Assembly: GCF_900205755.1 (NCBI RefSeq) | Contig: NZ_OANS01000003.1 | Span: forward strand, 248,001-312,000 | Source: Polynucleobacter meluiroseus | GTDB taxonomy: Bacteria > Pseudomonadota > Gammaproteobacteria > Burkholderiales > Burkholderiaceae | Direction: 5' to 3' | Length of the DNA: 64,000 nt | Translations under genes and position numbers: made by a program | The notes under the pieces: model-generated | The model's input: only the letters and a program-made list of their open reading frames with translations | Told to the model about the DNA's origin: nothing | Database searches by the model: none | In this document: positions 32,599 to 42,303 of the stretch, piece after piece | How positions within the stretch are numbered: position 1 is the stretch's first letter | Layout: each line of letters begins with the position of its first letter

Positions 32599-32657
32599 GC
32601 GCAAAATACAGATAGACATAGTTAAATACAGTCATAGGCGAACAGTAAGTCAGAAAA

Positions 32658-33935
32658 ATGAGCACTTCTATTAAACAAATGATGCAGGAGATTGGTCAGC
32701 GCGCAAGGGCTGCGTCACGTGCTATGGCACGTGCTTCAAGCGAGCAAAAAAATCACGCACTGCTGCATATCGCGCAACTGATTCGTCAGCAAGTAAGTGA
32801 TATTGAGCAAGTAAATCGCGGGGACGTGGAGCGTGCTAAGGCGAGCGGTCATGATGCCGCATTTATTGATCGACTCACCATGACCCCAAAGACAATTGAG
32901 TCAATGGCCTTAGGGTTGGAGCAGATTGTGTCGTTAGATGATCCCATTGGAAAAATCTCCGCATTACAAAAGCAAACCTCTGGTATTGAAATTGGTCAAA
33001 TGCGCGTTCCTCTAGGCGTCATCGGCATCATTTATGAGTCACGCCCTAATGTCACCATTGATGCAGCGGCACTTTGCTTAAAGTCAGGTAACGCAGTAAT
33101 TTTGCGCGGTGGTTCAGAGGCGATTGACTCTAATACTTTATTAGCAAAACTCATTCAAGCGGGTTTAACGGCTGCGGGTTTGCCAATGGATGCTGTGCAG
33201 GTGGTAAGCACCACTGATCGCGAAGCCGTTGGTGAAATGATCACCATGACGGAATATATCGATGTCATCGTGCCACGCGGTGGTAAAAGTCTGATTGCCC
33301 GTTTAATGGCCGAAGCCCGCGTGCCGATGATTAAGCATTTAGATGGCATATGCCATACTTATATCGACGTTGATGCCGATGTAGCAATGGCAATCAGAGT
33401 GTGTGATAACGCCAAGACTCAGCGCTATGCTCCTTGCAATGCGATGGAAACTTTATTGGTTAATGCCGATATTGCTCCAAAGGTTCTTCCTGAGTTATGC
33501 AAAATTTACCAAGCTAAAGGAGTCGAGCTACGTGTTGATAGTGCCACTCGGCATACGTTAGAGTCAGCAGGTTTAAAAGATCTGGTGACTGCAAGCGAAG
33601 CGGATTGGCAGACTGAATATCTGGCCCCAATTTTGTCCATTAAAACGGTAGCGGATATGGATGAAGCAATGAATCACATAGAGCAATATGGCAGCAAACA
33701 CACCGATGCCATTATTACCAATAATCAGGATCGAGCTAAGCGTTTCTTGCGCGAAGTTGATAGCGCTAGCGTAATGGTCAATGCCAGCACGCGTTTTGCC
33801 GATGGTTTTGAATATGGTCTCGGCGCTGAAATTGGTATTTCCAATGACAAATTACACGCGCGCGGTCCAGTTGGTTTAGAGGGTCTAACTTCTCTCAAAT
33901 ACATCGTCATGGGTCATGGCGAGATTCGTACTTAA
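32658..33935 (+). CDS. proA: Gamma-glutamyl phosphate reductase
   Basis: ProA reduces glutamyl 5-phosphate to glutamate semialdehyde, the second proline step. The 425-residue aldehyde dehydrogenase relative has [29 protein letters not shown] (in part), the [10 protein letters not shown] loop, [19 protein letters not shown] containing the catalytic cysteine, and the C-terminal [21 protein letters not shown]. proB is not in the window. The hemJ-type gene follows after 20 bp. Confidence 0.96.
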   Translation: MSTSIKQMMQEIGQRARAASRAMARASSEQKNHALLHIAQLIRQQVSDIEQVNRGDVERAKASGHDAAFIDRLTMTPKTIESMALGLEQIVSLDDPIGKISALQKQTSGIEIGQMRVPLGVIGIIYESRPNVTIDAAALCLKSGNAVILRGGSEAIDSNTLLAKLIQAGLTAAGLPMDAVQVVSTTDREAVGEMITMTEYIDVIVPRGGKSLIARLMAEARVPMIKHLDGICHTYIDVDADVAMAIRVCDNAKTQRYAPCNAMETLLVNADIAPKVLPELCKIYQAKGVELRVDSATRHTLESAGLKDLVTASEADWQTEYLAPILSIKTVADMDEAMNHIEQYGSKHTDAIITNNQDRAKRFLREVDSASVMVNASTRFADGFEYGLGAEIGISNDKLHARGPVGLEGLTSLKYIVMGHGEIRT

Positions 33936-33955
33936 TTAAAAGGGATTAATACAAA

Positions 33956-34381
33956 ATGGATAACGCCTATCTCTGGACTAAGACATTCCACTTAGTTTTG
34001 ATCACTTCTTGGTTTGCTGGACTTTTTTATCTCCCAAGAATTTTCGTCAATTTAGCCGAAGAAAAAAATGTTGATGCTTATGCCCGCTTGTTGGGAATGG
34101 CCGATCGTCTATTTCGGTTTATGACAATTTTGGCGGTGCCGGCAATATTGCTCGGCGTTATTTTGCTGGCGTACTTCAAAATTGGCTCGGGTCAAGGGTG
34201 GATGCATGCCAAACTGCTCTTTGTCCTGTTGGTGATTGGCTATCATCACGCATGCTGGAGTTTGTTGAAAAAATTTCGTAAGGGTATGAACACGCGCAGC
34301 GGAGTTTGGTTTCGCTGGTTTAATGAAGTGCCAGTAGTACTTCTCATTGTGATCACTGCCCTAGTTATCATCAAACCCTAA
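33956..34381 (+). CDS. hemJ: HemJ-type protoporphyrinogen oxidase / CopD-like membrane protein
   Basis: The 141-residue protein is nearly all membrane helices (four predicted) and carries conserved features of the HemJ family: an early FHLVLITSWFAGLFYLPR with its histidine, GWMHAKLLFVLLVIGYHH with histidines and lysine, and the C-terminal NEVPVVLLIVITALVIIKP. HemJ oxidises protoporphyrinogen IX during haem synthesis in bacteria lacking HemG and HemY. hemL lies 1.8 kb downstream, which fits. Such proteins are often auto-annotated CopD; I favour HemJ. Confidence 0.78.
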   Translation: MDNAYLWTKTFHLVLITSWFAGLFYLPRIFVNLAEEKNVDAYARLLGMADRLFRFMTILAVPAILLGVILLAYFKIGSGQGWMHAKLLFVLLVIGYHHACWSLLKKFRKGMNTRSGVWFRWFNEVPVVLLIVITALVIIKP

Positions 34382-34428
34382 TTTTTTTCTTTAAATCATT
34401 ACCCATTATTTTTTAGATTGTTAGCCTC

Positions 34429-35895
34429 ATGAGATTTTTTGTTGTTTGCCCCGGCGGACTTGAAGTGCCACTTGCCAAAGAGCTTGCGGCAATTGCTCAG
34501 CGAGCAGACTCTCAGGCATTAGGCGCTTGGGTCATTGATCCAACCCCGACTAGCCCCACCGGCGGTGTCGGGCTAGCGGCACCTCTCTCTGCTGCAATGG
34601 CACTAAATTTGCATTCCCGCATTGCTAGTCGTGTGTTACTGCAGATGGCGGAGTCCCCTTATCGTCAAGAGGAGGATTTGTATAAGCTCGCTAGCGGCTT
34701 GGCTTGGGAGGAGTGGTTTTCTTCTGAGCAAACTTTGCGGGTAGATGTCACAGCGCATCGCTCCCCACTCAAAAGTTTGAATTTCGCAACTCTCAAGATT
34801 AAAGATGCCATCGTTGATCGTTTACGTGATGTTACCGGTGATCGCCCAAGTATTGATACTGCCTTCCCGGATGTTCGAGTGCAGGCCCATTTAACCGCTA
34901 CCCACGTAACGATCTATTTGGATACCTCAGGCGAGGCTTTGTTTAAGCGTGGCTGGCGTGATGAAAAGGGGGATGCGCCCTTAAAAGAAAATCTAGCTGC
35001 TGGCATCTTGTCAATTACTGGTTGGCAAGCAGGGCAAACCTTGTTTGATCCGATGTGCGGTAGTGGAACCTTTTTGATTGAAGCTGCCCAAATAGCCTTG
35101 GCCATTCCACCGGGAGCGATTCGTGCAGGTCTTTATGGCGACGATGCTAAACCGAGTAAATTGGCTTATCGTCCCTTAGTCACATCAGCTCATGGTTTTG
35201 GTTTTCAGCGCTTAAAGCCGTTTCAGACTGGTGCTGAAGAGAAGCGTTGGACAGCGCTTAAGGAAGCGGTTTTACGCGACATGCTTGAGCAGCGTAAACA
35301 CTATCCCGATGCAGCCTCTTTAAGAATTAGTGGTGGCGACATTAATGAGAAATTGGTTGCAATGTTTAAAGGCAATTGGCAGCGCGCACAGTTGCCCGAC
35401 CAGCCTCTCACACGCCAAGTCGATGCATTAGCTTGCAAACCACCCGCCAATAGCCAAGCTGGAGTGATGCTATTAAATCCTCCTTATGGCGAACGCTTGG
35501 TAATTAAAGGCGGTCGCGGTCGAGAGCGTGATTCTGAAAACATAGGTGATGACTACATTGGTCCTGAGTCAGATGACGTAGAAGATCGTTTTGCGCACAA
35601 CCTAGAAACAGGCCGCCAAAGTGCAAAGCGTTCTAGCAGAGAGTCTTTAAAGAAGCTTCAAGCACAGGAAGAGCAGGATCCTAAATTTATTGAGTTTCTA
35701 CAGCAATTTGGCCAGCACCTCAAAGAAGCTTTCGGCGGATGGAATGTGTTCGTTTTAACTGCCGACATGGCCTTACCAGGGCAACTGCGGATTAAAGAAT
35801 CTAAGCGCACCCCATTGTTTAATGGCCCCTTAGAGTGCAGGCTGTTTAAATTTGAGATGCATCAAAAACGAGACCCTGCTGTAGCAACTGATTAG
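34429..35895 (+). CDS. THUMP-domain 23S rRNA guanine-N2 methyltransferase (RlmL N-half-like)
   Basis: This 488-residue protein resembles the N-terminal methyltransferase half of RlmL, which makes m2G2445 in 23S rRNA. It has an N-terminal THUMP region, the KENLAAGILSITGW segment, SAM motif LFDPMCGSGTFLIEAA near 205-220, and catalytic NPPYGERL near 347-354. Between that motif and FIEFLQQFGQHLKEAF lies a ~45-residue charged insertion (many Glu, Asp, Arg, Ser) absent in E. coli RlmL, probably a surface loop. The RlmK-like second half is missing, as is usual in betaproteobacteria. The rubredoxin gene follows. Confidence 0.87.
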   Translation: MRFFVVCPGGLEVPLAKELAAIAQRADSQALGAWVIDPTPTSPTGGVGLAAPLSAAMALNLHSRIASRVLLQMAESPYRQEEDLYKLASGLAWEEWFSSEQTLRVDVTAHRSPLKSLNFATLKIKDAIVDRLRDVTGDRPSIDTAFPDVRVQAHLTATHVTIYLDTSGEALFKRGWRDEKGDAPLKENLAAGILSITGWQAGQTLFDPMCGSGTFLIEAAQIALAIPPGAIRAGLYGDDAKPSKLAYRPLVTSAHGFGFQRLKPFQTGAEEKRWTALKEAVLRDMLEQRKHYPDAASLRISGGDINEKLVAMFKGNWQRAQLPDQPLTRQVDALACKPPANSQAGVMLLNPPYGERLVIKGGRGRERDSENIGDDYIGPESDDVEDRFAHNLETGRQSAKRSSRESLKKLQAQEEQDPKFIEFLQQFGQHLKEAFGGWNVFVLTADMALPGQLRIKESKRTPLFNGPLECRLFKFEMHQKRDPAVATD

Positions 35896-35931
35896 ACAGC
35901 AGAGTAATCATTAAGCGGAAAGAATAGAGCA

Positions 35932-36102
35932 ATGGAATTTAAAACATATATGTGCCTCATTTGCGGCTGGGTCTACGATGAAGCTGCTGGCTATCCTGAA
36001 GATGGCATAGCTCCCGGCACTCTTTGGAGTGATGTGCCCATGAATTGGACTTGCCCCGAGTGCGGCGCCCGCAAGGAAGATTTTGAAATGATGGCGATCT
36101 AA
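35932..36102 (+). CDS. Rubredoxin
   Basis: This 56-residue gene starts MEFKTYMCLICGWVYDEA. Two CxxCG knuckles (C8/C11 in CLICGW, C41/C44 in CPECGA) bind the single iron atom of rubredoxin, and YPEDGIAPGTLWSDVP with NWTCP between them matches the family core. Rubredoxins pass single electrons to alkane hydroxylases, oxidases or stress reductases; no such partner is adjacent. It sits 36 bp after the rRNA methyltransferase and 53 bp before hemL. Family identity is near certain, the physiological partner unknown. Confidence 0.95.
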   Translation: MEFKTYMCLICGWVYDEAAGYPEDGIAPGTLWSDVPMNWTCPECGARKEDFEMMAI

Positions 36103-36155
36103 GGCGCTTCTATTGGCAATGTCTAAGCAGCAAATAGCAGTAAAGGAAAAGTATC

Positions 36156-37463
36156 TTGGGAAAAAATGAAGACTTATTTATACGGGCGCAAAAAACGATA
36201 CCCGGTGGAGTGAATTCTCCAGTACGAGCGTTTCGTCAGGTTGGTGGTATACCCCGTTTTGTATCTAGAGCCAAAGGGCCTTACTTTTGGGATGCAGAAG
36301 ACAAGCGTTATATTGATTTAATTATGTCTTGGGGTCCGATGATCGTCGGTCATGCCAATCCAGAGGTAGTGGAGGCAGTGCAAAGAGCTGCTGCAACCAG
36401 CTTTAGTTATGGCGCCCCCACAGAAGGTGAAATTGAATTAGCTGAACGCATCTGTCACTTAATGCCCAGCGTAGAACAGGTTCGCATGGTGTCCAGTGGT
36501 ACAGAGGCAACCATGAGCGCCTTACGCTTAGCCCGTGGTTACACGGGGCGTGATTTGATTATTAAATTTGAGGGTTGTTATCACGGTCACGCGGATAGCC
36601 TTTTGGTAAAAGCGGGTTCAGGCTTACTGACTTTTGCGGACTCCACCCAAAATGCCCCTTCCTCTGGAGGTGTGCCTCAAGACCTAGTGAAACACACCTT
36701 AGTCCTGCCCTATAACGATATCGCAGCATTGGAAGAAGTATTTTTAAAGCAAGGCGAGCAGGTTGCCGCGGTCATCATTGAGCCGATTACAGGCAATATG
36801 AACTTAATTAAACCCCTCCCTGAATTTTTATCCACACTTCGCCAACTCACCAGTCAGCATGGCAGCGTGCTGATTTACGATGAAGTCATGACGGGGTTTC
36901 GGGTAGCCTTGGGTGGCGCTCAATCTTTACAGGGAATTACACCTGATTTAACTTGCCTGGGTAAGGTTATGGGTGGTGGCATGCCTATAGCAGCATTTGG
37001 CGGCAAAAAAGAAATTATGTCTAAGTTAGCCCCCTTAGGTAATGTCTACCAAGCAGGAACCCTCTCGGGTAATCCGGTGGCGGTCGCTTCTGGCTTAAAA
37101 ACTTTAGAAATTGTGTCGCGCCCAGGATTTTATGAGCAACTCACCAGCCAAACAGAGCAATTGATGAAGGGCTTGAAGTTAGCAGCTGACACCTCTGGCG
37201 TGCCAGTTTCGGTCGACAGTGTGGGGGGTATGTTTGGGCTGTATTTTGCAGATCAGGTTCCCCGTTCTTTTGAAGAGGTCACTCAATCAAATATTGAGCA
37301 TTTCAAACAATTCTTTCATGCGATGTTGAATGAAGGTATTTATTTAGCCCCATCAGCGTATGAAGCTGGCTTTACTTCCATTACACACGACTCTGAAGTA
37401 ATAGAGGCAATCTTAGCTGCTGCACAAACTGCTTTTAAGCAGCTTGCGCGGGATCTTAAATAA
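36156..37463 (+). CDS. hemL: Glutamate-1-semialdehyde 2,1-aminomutase
   Basis: HemL forms 5-aminolevulinate from glutamate semialdehyde, the C5 entry to haem. The 435-residue PLP enzyme shows [12 protein letters not shown] at the N-terminus, [16 protein letters not shown], the [16 protein letters not shown] aspartate motif and [15 protein letters not shown] with the PLP lysine. No ATG fits the conserved N-terminus. TTG at 36156 gives MGKNEDLF and has AAAGGA 8-9 nt upstream, so I take TTG as the start. It is convergent with apaH with 7 bp between. Confidence 0.96.
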   Translation: MGKNEDLFIRAQKTIPGGVNSPVRAFRQVGGIPRFVSRAKGPYFWDAEDKRYIDLIMSWGPMIVGHANPEVVEAVQRAAATSFSYGAPTEGEIELAERICHLMPSVEQVRMVSSGTEATMSALRLARGYTGRDLIIKFEGCYHGHADSLLVKAGSGLLTFADSTQNAPSSGGVPQDLVKHTLVLPYNDIAALEEVFLKQGEQVAAVIIEPITGNMNLIKPLPEFLSTLRQLTSQHGSVLIYDEVMTGFRVALGGAQSLQGITPDLTCLGKVMGGGMPIAAFGGKKEIMSKLAPLGNVYQAGTLSGNPVAVASGLKTLEIVSRPGFYEQLTSQTEQLMKGLKLAADTSGVPVSVDSVGGMFGLYFADQVPRSFEEVTQSNIEHFKQFFHAMLNEGIYLAPSAYEAGFTSITHDSEVIEAILAAAQTAFKQLARDLK

Positions 37464-37470
37464 GCAGAAA

Positions 37471-38310
37471 CTACATCCGCATAGGGTGGTCATAACCACG
37501 GACCTGAATAATCTCTAAATCTTTTCGGCGCTTACCTGATTCTGGAATTTCCATGGCGGTGAGTTTGCCACCCCAAACGCAGCCGGTATCGAGTCCAATC
37601 ACATTATGCTGCTGTAAAAGTCCCAAAGTAGACCAGTGCCCAAAGTAAATGAGAGCGTCCTTAGTCTTTCTTTTGGGAACTTTAAACCAAGGCAAATAGC
37701 CCTTAGGCCCAGCCTCTAGACCTTCCTTGCTCTCAAATTCCATTAACCCCGTTGGAGTGCAAAAACGCATGCGGGTTAAGGCGTTTGTGATTACCCGCAA
37801 GCGCTCATATCCCTTAAGAGAGTTACTCCATTTATTAGAGGTGTTGCCATACATATTGGCCAGAAAGTCTTTGTACGTTTTTTTACGCAGGGCCTTCTCG
37901 ACCTCTTGCGCGCATTCAATCGTTTGACTGATATCCCACTGCGGCAAAACGCCAGCATGCACTGTGAGAACGTTGCCATTGTTTAACGCCAATGGTCTAT
38001 GCCTGAGCCAATCAATCAGTTCTGCTCTATCGGGAGCCTTTAAGATTTTATCGACCGTGTCCAAGCCCCGGGTTTTGCGCAGACCCGCATCGATTGATAA
38101 CAGGTGTAGGTCGTGGTTACCTAAAATACATTCAGCCCGCCCGCTTTCTTGTAGTTTTTTAAGGATGCGTAAAGACCCTAAAGAATCTGGTCCACGGTTC
38201 ACTAAGTCCCCTAAAAAAATAATTTTAGATTTAGGGGGAAGTTTTTTTACCAGATTTTTAAGGGAGGGTGCACAACCTTGGATATCGCCAACGGCGTAAA
38301 TCTTGCTCAA
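37471..38310 (-). CDS. apaH: Symmetrical bis(5'-nucleosyl)-tetraphosphatase
   Basis: ApaH cleaves Ap4A to two ADP and also removes Np4 caps from RNA. The 279-residue metallophosphatase shows GDIQGC, FLGDLVNRGPDSLG, ILGNHDLHLL and VHAGVLPQWD, and near the end GHWSTLGLLQ with LDTGCVWGG. The conserved N-terminus begins at a TTG (MSKIYAVGDIQG), so the start codon is TTG at 38310 with only a distant AGGA upstream. It is 38 bp downstream of the photolyase gene, on the same strand. Confidence 0.95.
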   Translation of the reverse strand: MSKIYAVGDIQGCAPSLKNLVKKLPPKSKIIFLGDLVNRGPDSLGSLRILKKLQESGRAECILGNHDLHLLSIDAGLRKTRGLDTVDKILKAPDRAELIDWLRHRPLALNNGNVLTVHAGVLPQWDISQTIECAQEVEKALRKKTYKDFLANMYGNTSNKWSNSLKGYERLRVITNALTRMRFCTPTGLMEFESKEGLEAGPKGYLPWFKVPKRKTKDALIYFGHWSTLGLLQQHNVIGLDTGCVWGGKLTAMEIPESGKRRKDLEIIQVRGYDHPMRM

Positions 38311-38348
38311 GTGCTTATCTTAAATCCTAAATACATTTAGCAATCAAT

Positions 38349-39833
38349 TTACTCACTAATTAGTGCCGGTTTCTTCACAACGCTATAGCGCACCAAGGTA
38401 TTTTTGCGGGCCTCATCATGGTTCACGATCGGTAATGGATAGTCCCGCCCCAAGACGATCCCTGCCGCCTCCAATTCGATGTGACCTACTTCCCAAGGCG
38501 CATGAATGGATTTTTTCGAGAGTTTTTCTAGTTGCGGCAAGTAACGGCGGATAAATTTCCCGTCAGGATCAAATTTTTCAGATTGAGTTACCGGGTTGAA
38601 GATTCTAAAATAGGGTTGCGCATCACATCCGGAGGAGGAGGCCCACTGCCACCCCCCATTGTTGGACGAGAACTCAAAATCATTGAGATGCTTTGCAAAG
38701 TACGTCTCGCCCCAGCGCCAATCAATTCCTAAGTCCTTCGTCAGAAAGCTGGCCACCACCATTCTTAAGCGGTTATGCATATAGCCACTTTGGTTAAGTT
38801 GATGCATGGCTGCATCTACTAAAGGATAGCCAGTTTTACCCTCACACCACGCTTTGAAGAGTTTCTTTGCATGGGGCCCAGCCTCCCATTGGATATTGTC
38901 ATAGTCTGGTTTAAAGGCGACGCCGTCAGCCAGGCGCGGGTGGTTAGCCATAATCATGAAATAGAAATCACGCCAGATGAGTTCACTCAGCCAGGTAGTC
39001 GCTCCCATGCTGCCAGCAAGCATGCGGCGGTGTGCTTCACGTACTAGCCCCCGTATTGAAAGCATGCCAAAGCGCAAATGAGCCGATAGATAGCTAACCC
39101 CTTTAATTGCGGGAAAGTTTCTGCCGATTTGATATTGATCAATCCGAGTCAGAAAATCTTCCAGAAATTGCTGCCCAGCTTCTGAACCCGCTGGCAAGTA
39201 AGCCTCAATGCCGGTAGGACAAAAGCCCATCGACTCTAGCGAAGGAAAGGGCATCTCTAACTTTTTTGGAATGGCAGCAAATTGACCGGGCTTCGCTTCG
39301 CAGTCATTCGCAGCGATATCGCTTGTTTGGAGACGCTTAAGCCAATTATTTTTATAAGGCGTGAAGACTGAAAACACCGTTTGTGAGTTGGTTAAGACCT
39401 CTTTTTTCTCAAAAATGACCTGATCTTTGAAGTCCTCAAAGCCTATTCCTAACTTGGCTAAAGCTGCTTGTACCTTGGCATCCCTTGCGATGGCACTGGG
39501 TTCGTAATCACGGTTCGTAAAGACAGTTTCAACTCCAAGCTCCTGCGCAATAAGGGGTATGTGTTCAATTGGTTTGCCAAAGCGCACAATCAAACCACCT
39601 CCTTGACTGCGCAATTCAGCATCAATAAGTTCGAGACCTTGCCAAATGAAGTCAACTCGACGATCGGGTGTAAGCCCATCCTGAGTAGATTCACTTTCAA
39701 GCAAGGGGGTAAGGATGTCCGTATCAAAGATAAAGGCCAGCCAGACTTGAGCGCTATTTTTTAGCGCGTGATGAAGTGCTGCTTGATCATAGAGACGAAG
39801 ATCGCGACGGAGCCAAACGAGTGCTTTTTGCAT
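38349..39833 (-). CDS. phrB: Deoxyribodipyrimidine photo-lyase
   Basis: Photolyase repairs UV cyclobutane dimers with blue light, useful for a sunlit-water bacterium. The 494-residue protein has the N-terminal antenna domain (ALVWLRRDLRLYDQAAL) and the C-terminal FAD domain with LSAHLRFGMLSIR, TTWLSELIWRDFYFMIM, GYPLVDAAMHQLNQSGYMHNR and WQWASSSGCDAQPYFRIFNP. The tryptophans expected for electron transfer to FAD are present in the latter blocks. It is divergent from the ydcF-type gene. Confidence 0.95.
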   Translation of the reverse strand: MQKALVWLRRDLRLYDQAALHHALKNSAQVWLAFIFDTDILTPLLESESTQDGLTPDRRVDFIWQGLELIDAELRSQGGGLIVRFGKPIEHIPLIAQELGVETVFTNRDYEPSAIARDAKVQAALAKLGIGFEDFKDQVIFEKKEVLTNSQTVFSVFTPYKNNWLKRLQTSDIAANDCEAKPGQFAAIPKKLEMPFPSLESMGFCPTGIEAYLPAGSEAGQQFLEDFLTRIDQYQIGRNFPAIKGVSYLSAHLRFGMLSIRGLVREAHRRMLAGSMGATTWLSELIWRDFYFMIMANHPRLADGVAFKPDYDNIQWEAGPHAKKLFKAWCEGKTGYPLVDAAMHQLNQSGYMHNRLRMVVASFLTKDLGIDWRWGETYFAKHLNDFEFSSNNGGWQWASSSGCDAQPYFRIFNPVTQSEKFDPDGKFIRRYLPQLEKLSKKSIHAPWEVGHIELEAAGIVLGRDYPLPIVNHDEARKNTLVRYSVVKKPALISE

Positions 39834-39834
39834 A

Positions 39835-39853
39835 GCCCCTATATTAGGGCTAT
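39835..39853. other. Inverted repeat beside the photolyase start
   Basis: AGCCC(C)TA and TAGGGCT form 7 bp arms with one bulged C, starting just past the phrB start codon in the 64 bp divergent gap. A TTTT follows on the plus strand. It could be an operator, a 5' UTR hairpin of phrB or chance. Confidence 0.4.
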
Positions 39854-39897
39854 TTTCAGGCTAGTGCAGTGCTTGCGGGTTAAGATTAAGCGCAAAT

Positions 39898-40707
39898 ATG
39901 GATACGATCTTTTTCATAGTCTCAAAGTTAGTGCAATTTTGCATTGAGCCCCTCAGCTGGGTGATCGTTTTTGTTGTGTTAAGCCTGTTATTTTTGCAGT
40001 TGAGAAAGCCCCAGCTATGTAGACGCTTTTTAATGCTGGCGTTGCTCGATTTATTGCTCATCGGCTGGTTGCCAACCTCTGAAGTTCTTTTGAGGGCCTT
40101 GGAAGATAAGGTGGCTCAGACTGACCTCGCCCAGATCAAGATTCAAGACGTAGGGGGCATCATGATTTTAGGCGGTGCGGTGGAAGGGGGTCAGATCGCC
40201 CGGGATCGTGGTGAGGTCTCGATTTACTCCGCTGCTGAACGTGTTACCAAGGCTTTTGAGCTCATACGCAAATATCCTCATTTACCTTTCATTTATAGCG
40301 GATTCTCCGGGCGACTGTCTCCCACGGGCAAGTCAGAATCGGAAGGATTCCAACAATTGATAAATGAGTAGGGCCTAGCTGACAGACCCGCTTACTATGA
40401 GAATCAATCACGTAACACCTATGAGAACGTGCTCTATGCCAAGCCCATGATTGTGCAAATTGGCGATAAAAGGCTAGACGGAACGCCTAAGCCTTGGCTT
40501 TTAATCACCTCCGCAAGCCATATCTATCGCTCAATAGGGATTTTTCAGAAGCAAGGCATTGAAGTGATTCCCGTGCCAGTAGATTATCAAACGGGGCATC
40601 AACTCCGGTGGCGCTCGTTTGATCTGGAGGAGGGTGTTCAGAATTGGAATCGCCTGAATCATGAAGTAGTTGGTTTAATCGCCTACTGGATTACCGGAAA
40701 GATCTAG
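39898..40707 (+). pseudogene. YdcF/ElyC-type DUF218 membrane protein, interrupted by an in-frame TAG
   Basis: Reading from ATG 39898, the frame encodes two hydrophobic segments (WVIVFVVLSLLFLQL and LMLALLDLLLIGWLP) and the start of a DUF218 domain (GGIMILGGAVEGG, FIYSGFSGRL). It then meets TAG at 40369-40371. The same frame continues for 112 codons with the family's conserved ENQSRNTYENVLYAKP, WLLITSASHIYRS and VIPVPVDYQTG, to TAG at 40705. One base change (for example CAG to TAG) explains it. DUF218 proteins are linked to envelope glycan metabolism. Both halves look otherwise undamaged, so the break is recent or a sequence error; readthrough is possible but unsupported. Confidence 0.85.
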
Positions 40708-40729
40708 TAATTCGGTAAAATGGGCTCAT

Positions 40730-41386
40730 ATGAGCGCGTCTAAAAAAGCCCTAGAGGGTCAAGCCGTTTTTCCTCCTCAAACCGAAGCGAGTGGGTCCGC
40801 GTTCTCTTATTCCGCAGACCATTTGGCTAATCAGTTTTTAATTGCGATGCCGGGAATGCAAGATCCTACTTTTGCCGGCACCGTTATTTACTTGTTTGAG
40901 CATAACGAACGGGGGGCAATGGGTTTAGTGGTCAACAGACCCACTGAAGTTAATTTGGCGACTCTATTTGAGAAGATCGAGCTCAAACTCGAAATCGCCC
41001 CCTTGTTAACTAGTCCAGTCTACTATGGCGGTCCAGTGCAGGCTGAGCGGGGTTTTGTGATGCATGAATCCGCATTAAATAGCAGCTACAGCTCTTCCTT
41101 AGTGGTGCCAGGAGGGCTCACTATGACTACTTCAAAGGATGTACTAGAGGCTGTCGCGCTGGGTACGGGCCCCGAGAAATTTCTAATTACCCTTGGCTAT
41201 GCGGGCTGGGGCGCTGGGCAACTTGAGGAGGAAATTACCTCTAATGGTTGGATGAATGTCCCGGTCTCGCAAGAGCAAATGGCCAATATTATTTTTGATA
41301 CCCCCTCTACGAAACGATACGAGCTGACCATGAGTCACTTAGGCTTTGACTTATCTCATCTCTCAGGTGAAGCAGGGCATGCATAA
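40730..41386 (+). CDS. yqgE: YqgE/AlgH family protein (UPF0301)
   Basis: The 218-residue protein has the family core: NQFLIAMPGMQDPTFAGTVIYLFEHNERGAMGLVVNRP (in part), YYGGPVQAERGFVMH, and GYAGWGAGQLEEEI with NGWMNVP. Biochemical function is unproven; in Pseudomonas AlgH affects alginate, but no general role is settled. The N-terminal ~30 residues are extra and polar. The order yqgE-ruvX-pyrR-pyrB is conserved in beta- and gammaproteobacteria, and ruvX overlaps its end by 8 bp. The ATG lies inside the 12 bp palindrome GCTCATATGAGC, probably by chance. Confidence 0.93.
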   Translation: MSASKKALEGQAVFPPQTEASGSAFSYSADHLANQFLIAMPGMQDPTFAGTVIYLFEHNERGAMGLVVNRPTEVNLATLFEKIELKLEIAPLLTSPVYYGGPVQAERGFVMHESALNSSYSSSLVVPGGLTMTTSKDVLEAVALGTGPEKFLITLGYAGWGAGQLEEEITSNGWMNVPVSQEQMANIIFDTPSTKRYELTMSHLGFDLSHLSGEAGHA

Positions 41387-41795
41387 ACCAGACGAGGTGT
41401 TTACGGTCATGGCTTTTGACTTTGGCACTCGCAGAATTGGCGTTGCAGTTGGAAATACAATTACTCGCGCAGGTCAGGCGCTGAAAGTAGTTGCTGAGGC
41501 TGTCGAAGAGAGGCGTTTTAAGGTGATAGAGGGGCTCCTCAAGGAATGGGAGCCTGCGCAACTGGTGGTGGGTTTACCTTGCCATCCTGATGGCGCAGAG
41601 CATGAAATGACCGCTAAGGCCAAGCGTTTTGGTAATCAGCTACATGGCCGCTTTCATTTGCCAGTAGCTTGGGTGGATGAGCGTTATACCTCGGCTGTTT
41701 TGGAGGGCGATGCGAATATGCGGGACAATTTAGACGCTCAGAGTGCTGCATTAATTTTGGAGCAATATTTTCTTGAAAAGAATGGGATGAATTGA
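41379..41795 (+). CDS. ruvX: Putative Holliday junction resolvase / pre-16S rRNA nuclease (YqgF)
   Basis: YqgF is an RNase H-fold nuclease implicated in 16S rRNA 5' processing. The 138-residue protein shows the first catalytic aspartate block MAFDFGTRRIGVAVGN, VVGLPCHPDGAEHEMT, and WVDERYTSAVLE with the remaining acidic residues. The ATG at 41379 lies within the last codons of yqgE (ATGCATAA overlap). A TTG at 41346 would add residues without similarity. Confidence 0.94.
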   Translation: MHKPDEVFTVMAFDFGTRRIGVAVGNTITRAGQALKVVAEAVEERRFKVIEGLLKEWEPAQLVVGLPCHPDGAEHEMTAKAKRFGNQLHGRFHLPVAWVDERYTSAVLEGDANMRDNLDAQSAALILEQYFLEKNGMN

Positions 41796-41796
41796 G

Positions 41797-42303
41797 ATGA
41801 GTGCCGAACAGTCCTATCTAAAATTATTAGCGGTATTGCTCAAGCGCAAACAGTCTGGCGAGTTATTGGAATTAGCTGGTTTAGCTATGGGCGGTGCTTG
41901 GATTGCGGAACGCTTAGCGAAAGATCTTGCACTCGCACACTTCGGCATTATTAATGTGGCGTTTCATCGGGACGATTACGCTGAGAAGGGCATGACTGCT
42001 TTGCGAACTGCAAGCACCACGCCAACCGACTTGCCTTTCGAAGTGACAGGGGCAAATGTCATCCTGATCGATGACGTGTTGTTCACTGGTAGAACCGTAC
42101 GCGCAGCACTCAATGAGCTATTTGATTTTGGCAGGCCCGCACGCGTGGAGTTAATGGTCCTAGCGGATCGCGGCCACCGTGAACTACCTATCAGTGCAGA
42201 TTTTGTGGGTGAGCAAGTGGATGTACCCGATGAACAAATTTTAGTATTAGAAAAAGACGAGGCTGGCATGTTCTCATTTCAACTTGAGGAGCGTGCGTCA
42301 TGA
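41797..42303 (+). CDS. pyrR: PyrR-type pyrimidine regulator / uracil phosphoribosyltransferase
   Basis: The 168-residue protein is a type I phosphoribosyltransferase with the PRPP loop [21 protein letters not shown] (in part), preceded by [13 protein letters not shown] and followed by [14 protein letters not shown]. PyrR in Bacillus attenuates pyr operons; in gram-negatives the RNA-binding role is doubtful and a uracil salvage activity is more likely. It starts 1 bp after ruvX and overlaps pyrB by 4 bp, the conserved ruvX-pyrR-pyrB arrangement. I saw no PyrR-binding leader hairpin upstream. Confidence 0.9.
   Translation: MSAEQSYLKLLAVLLKRKQSGELLELAGLAMGGAWIAERLAKDLALAHFGIINVAFHRDDYAEKGMTALRTASTTPTDLPFEVTGANVILIDDVLFTGRTVRAALNELFDFGRPARVELMVLADRGHRELPISADFVGEQVDVPDEQILVLEKDEAGMFSFQLEERAS

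Noticed and set aside
40724-40735. 12-bp palindrome GCTCATATGAGC across the yqgE start codon
   Set aside because: Palindromes of this size occur often by chance and no flanking symmetry extends it.
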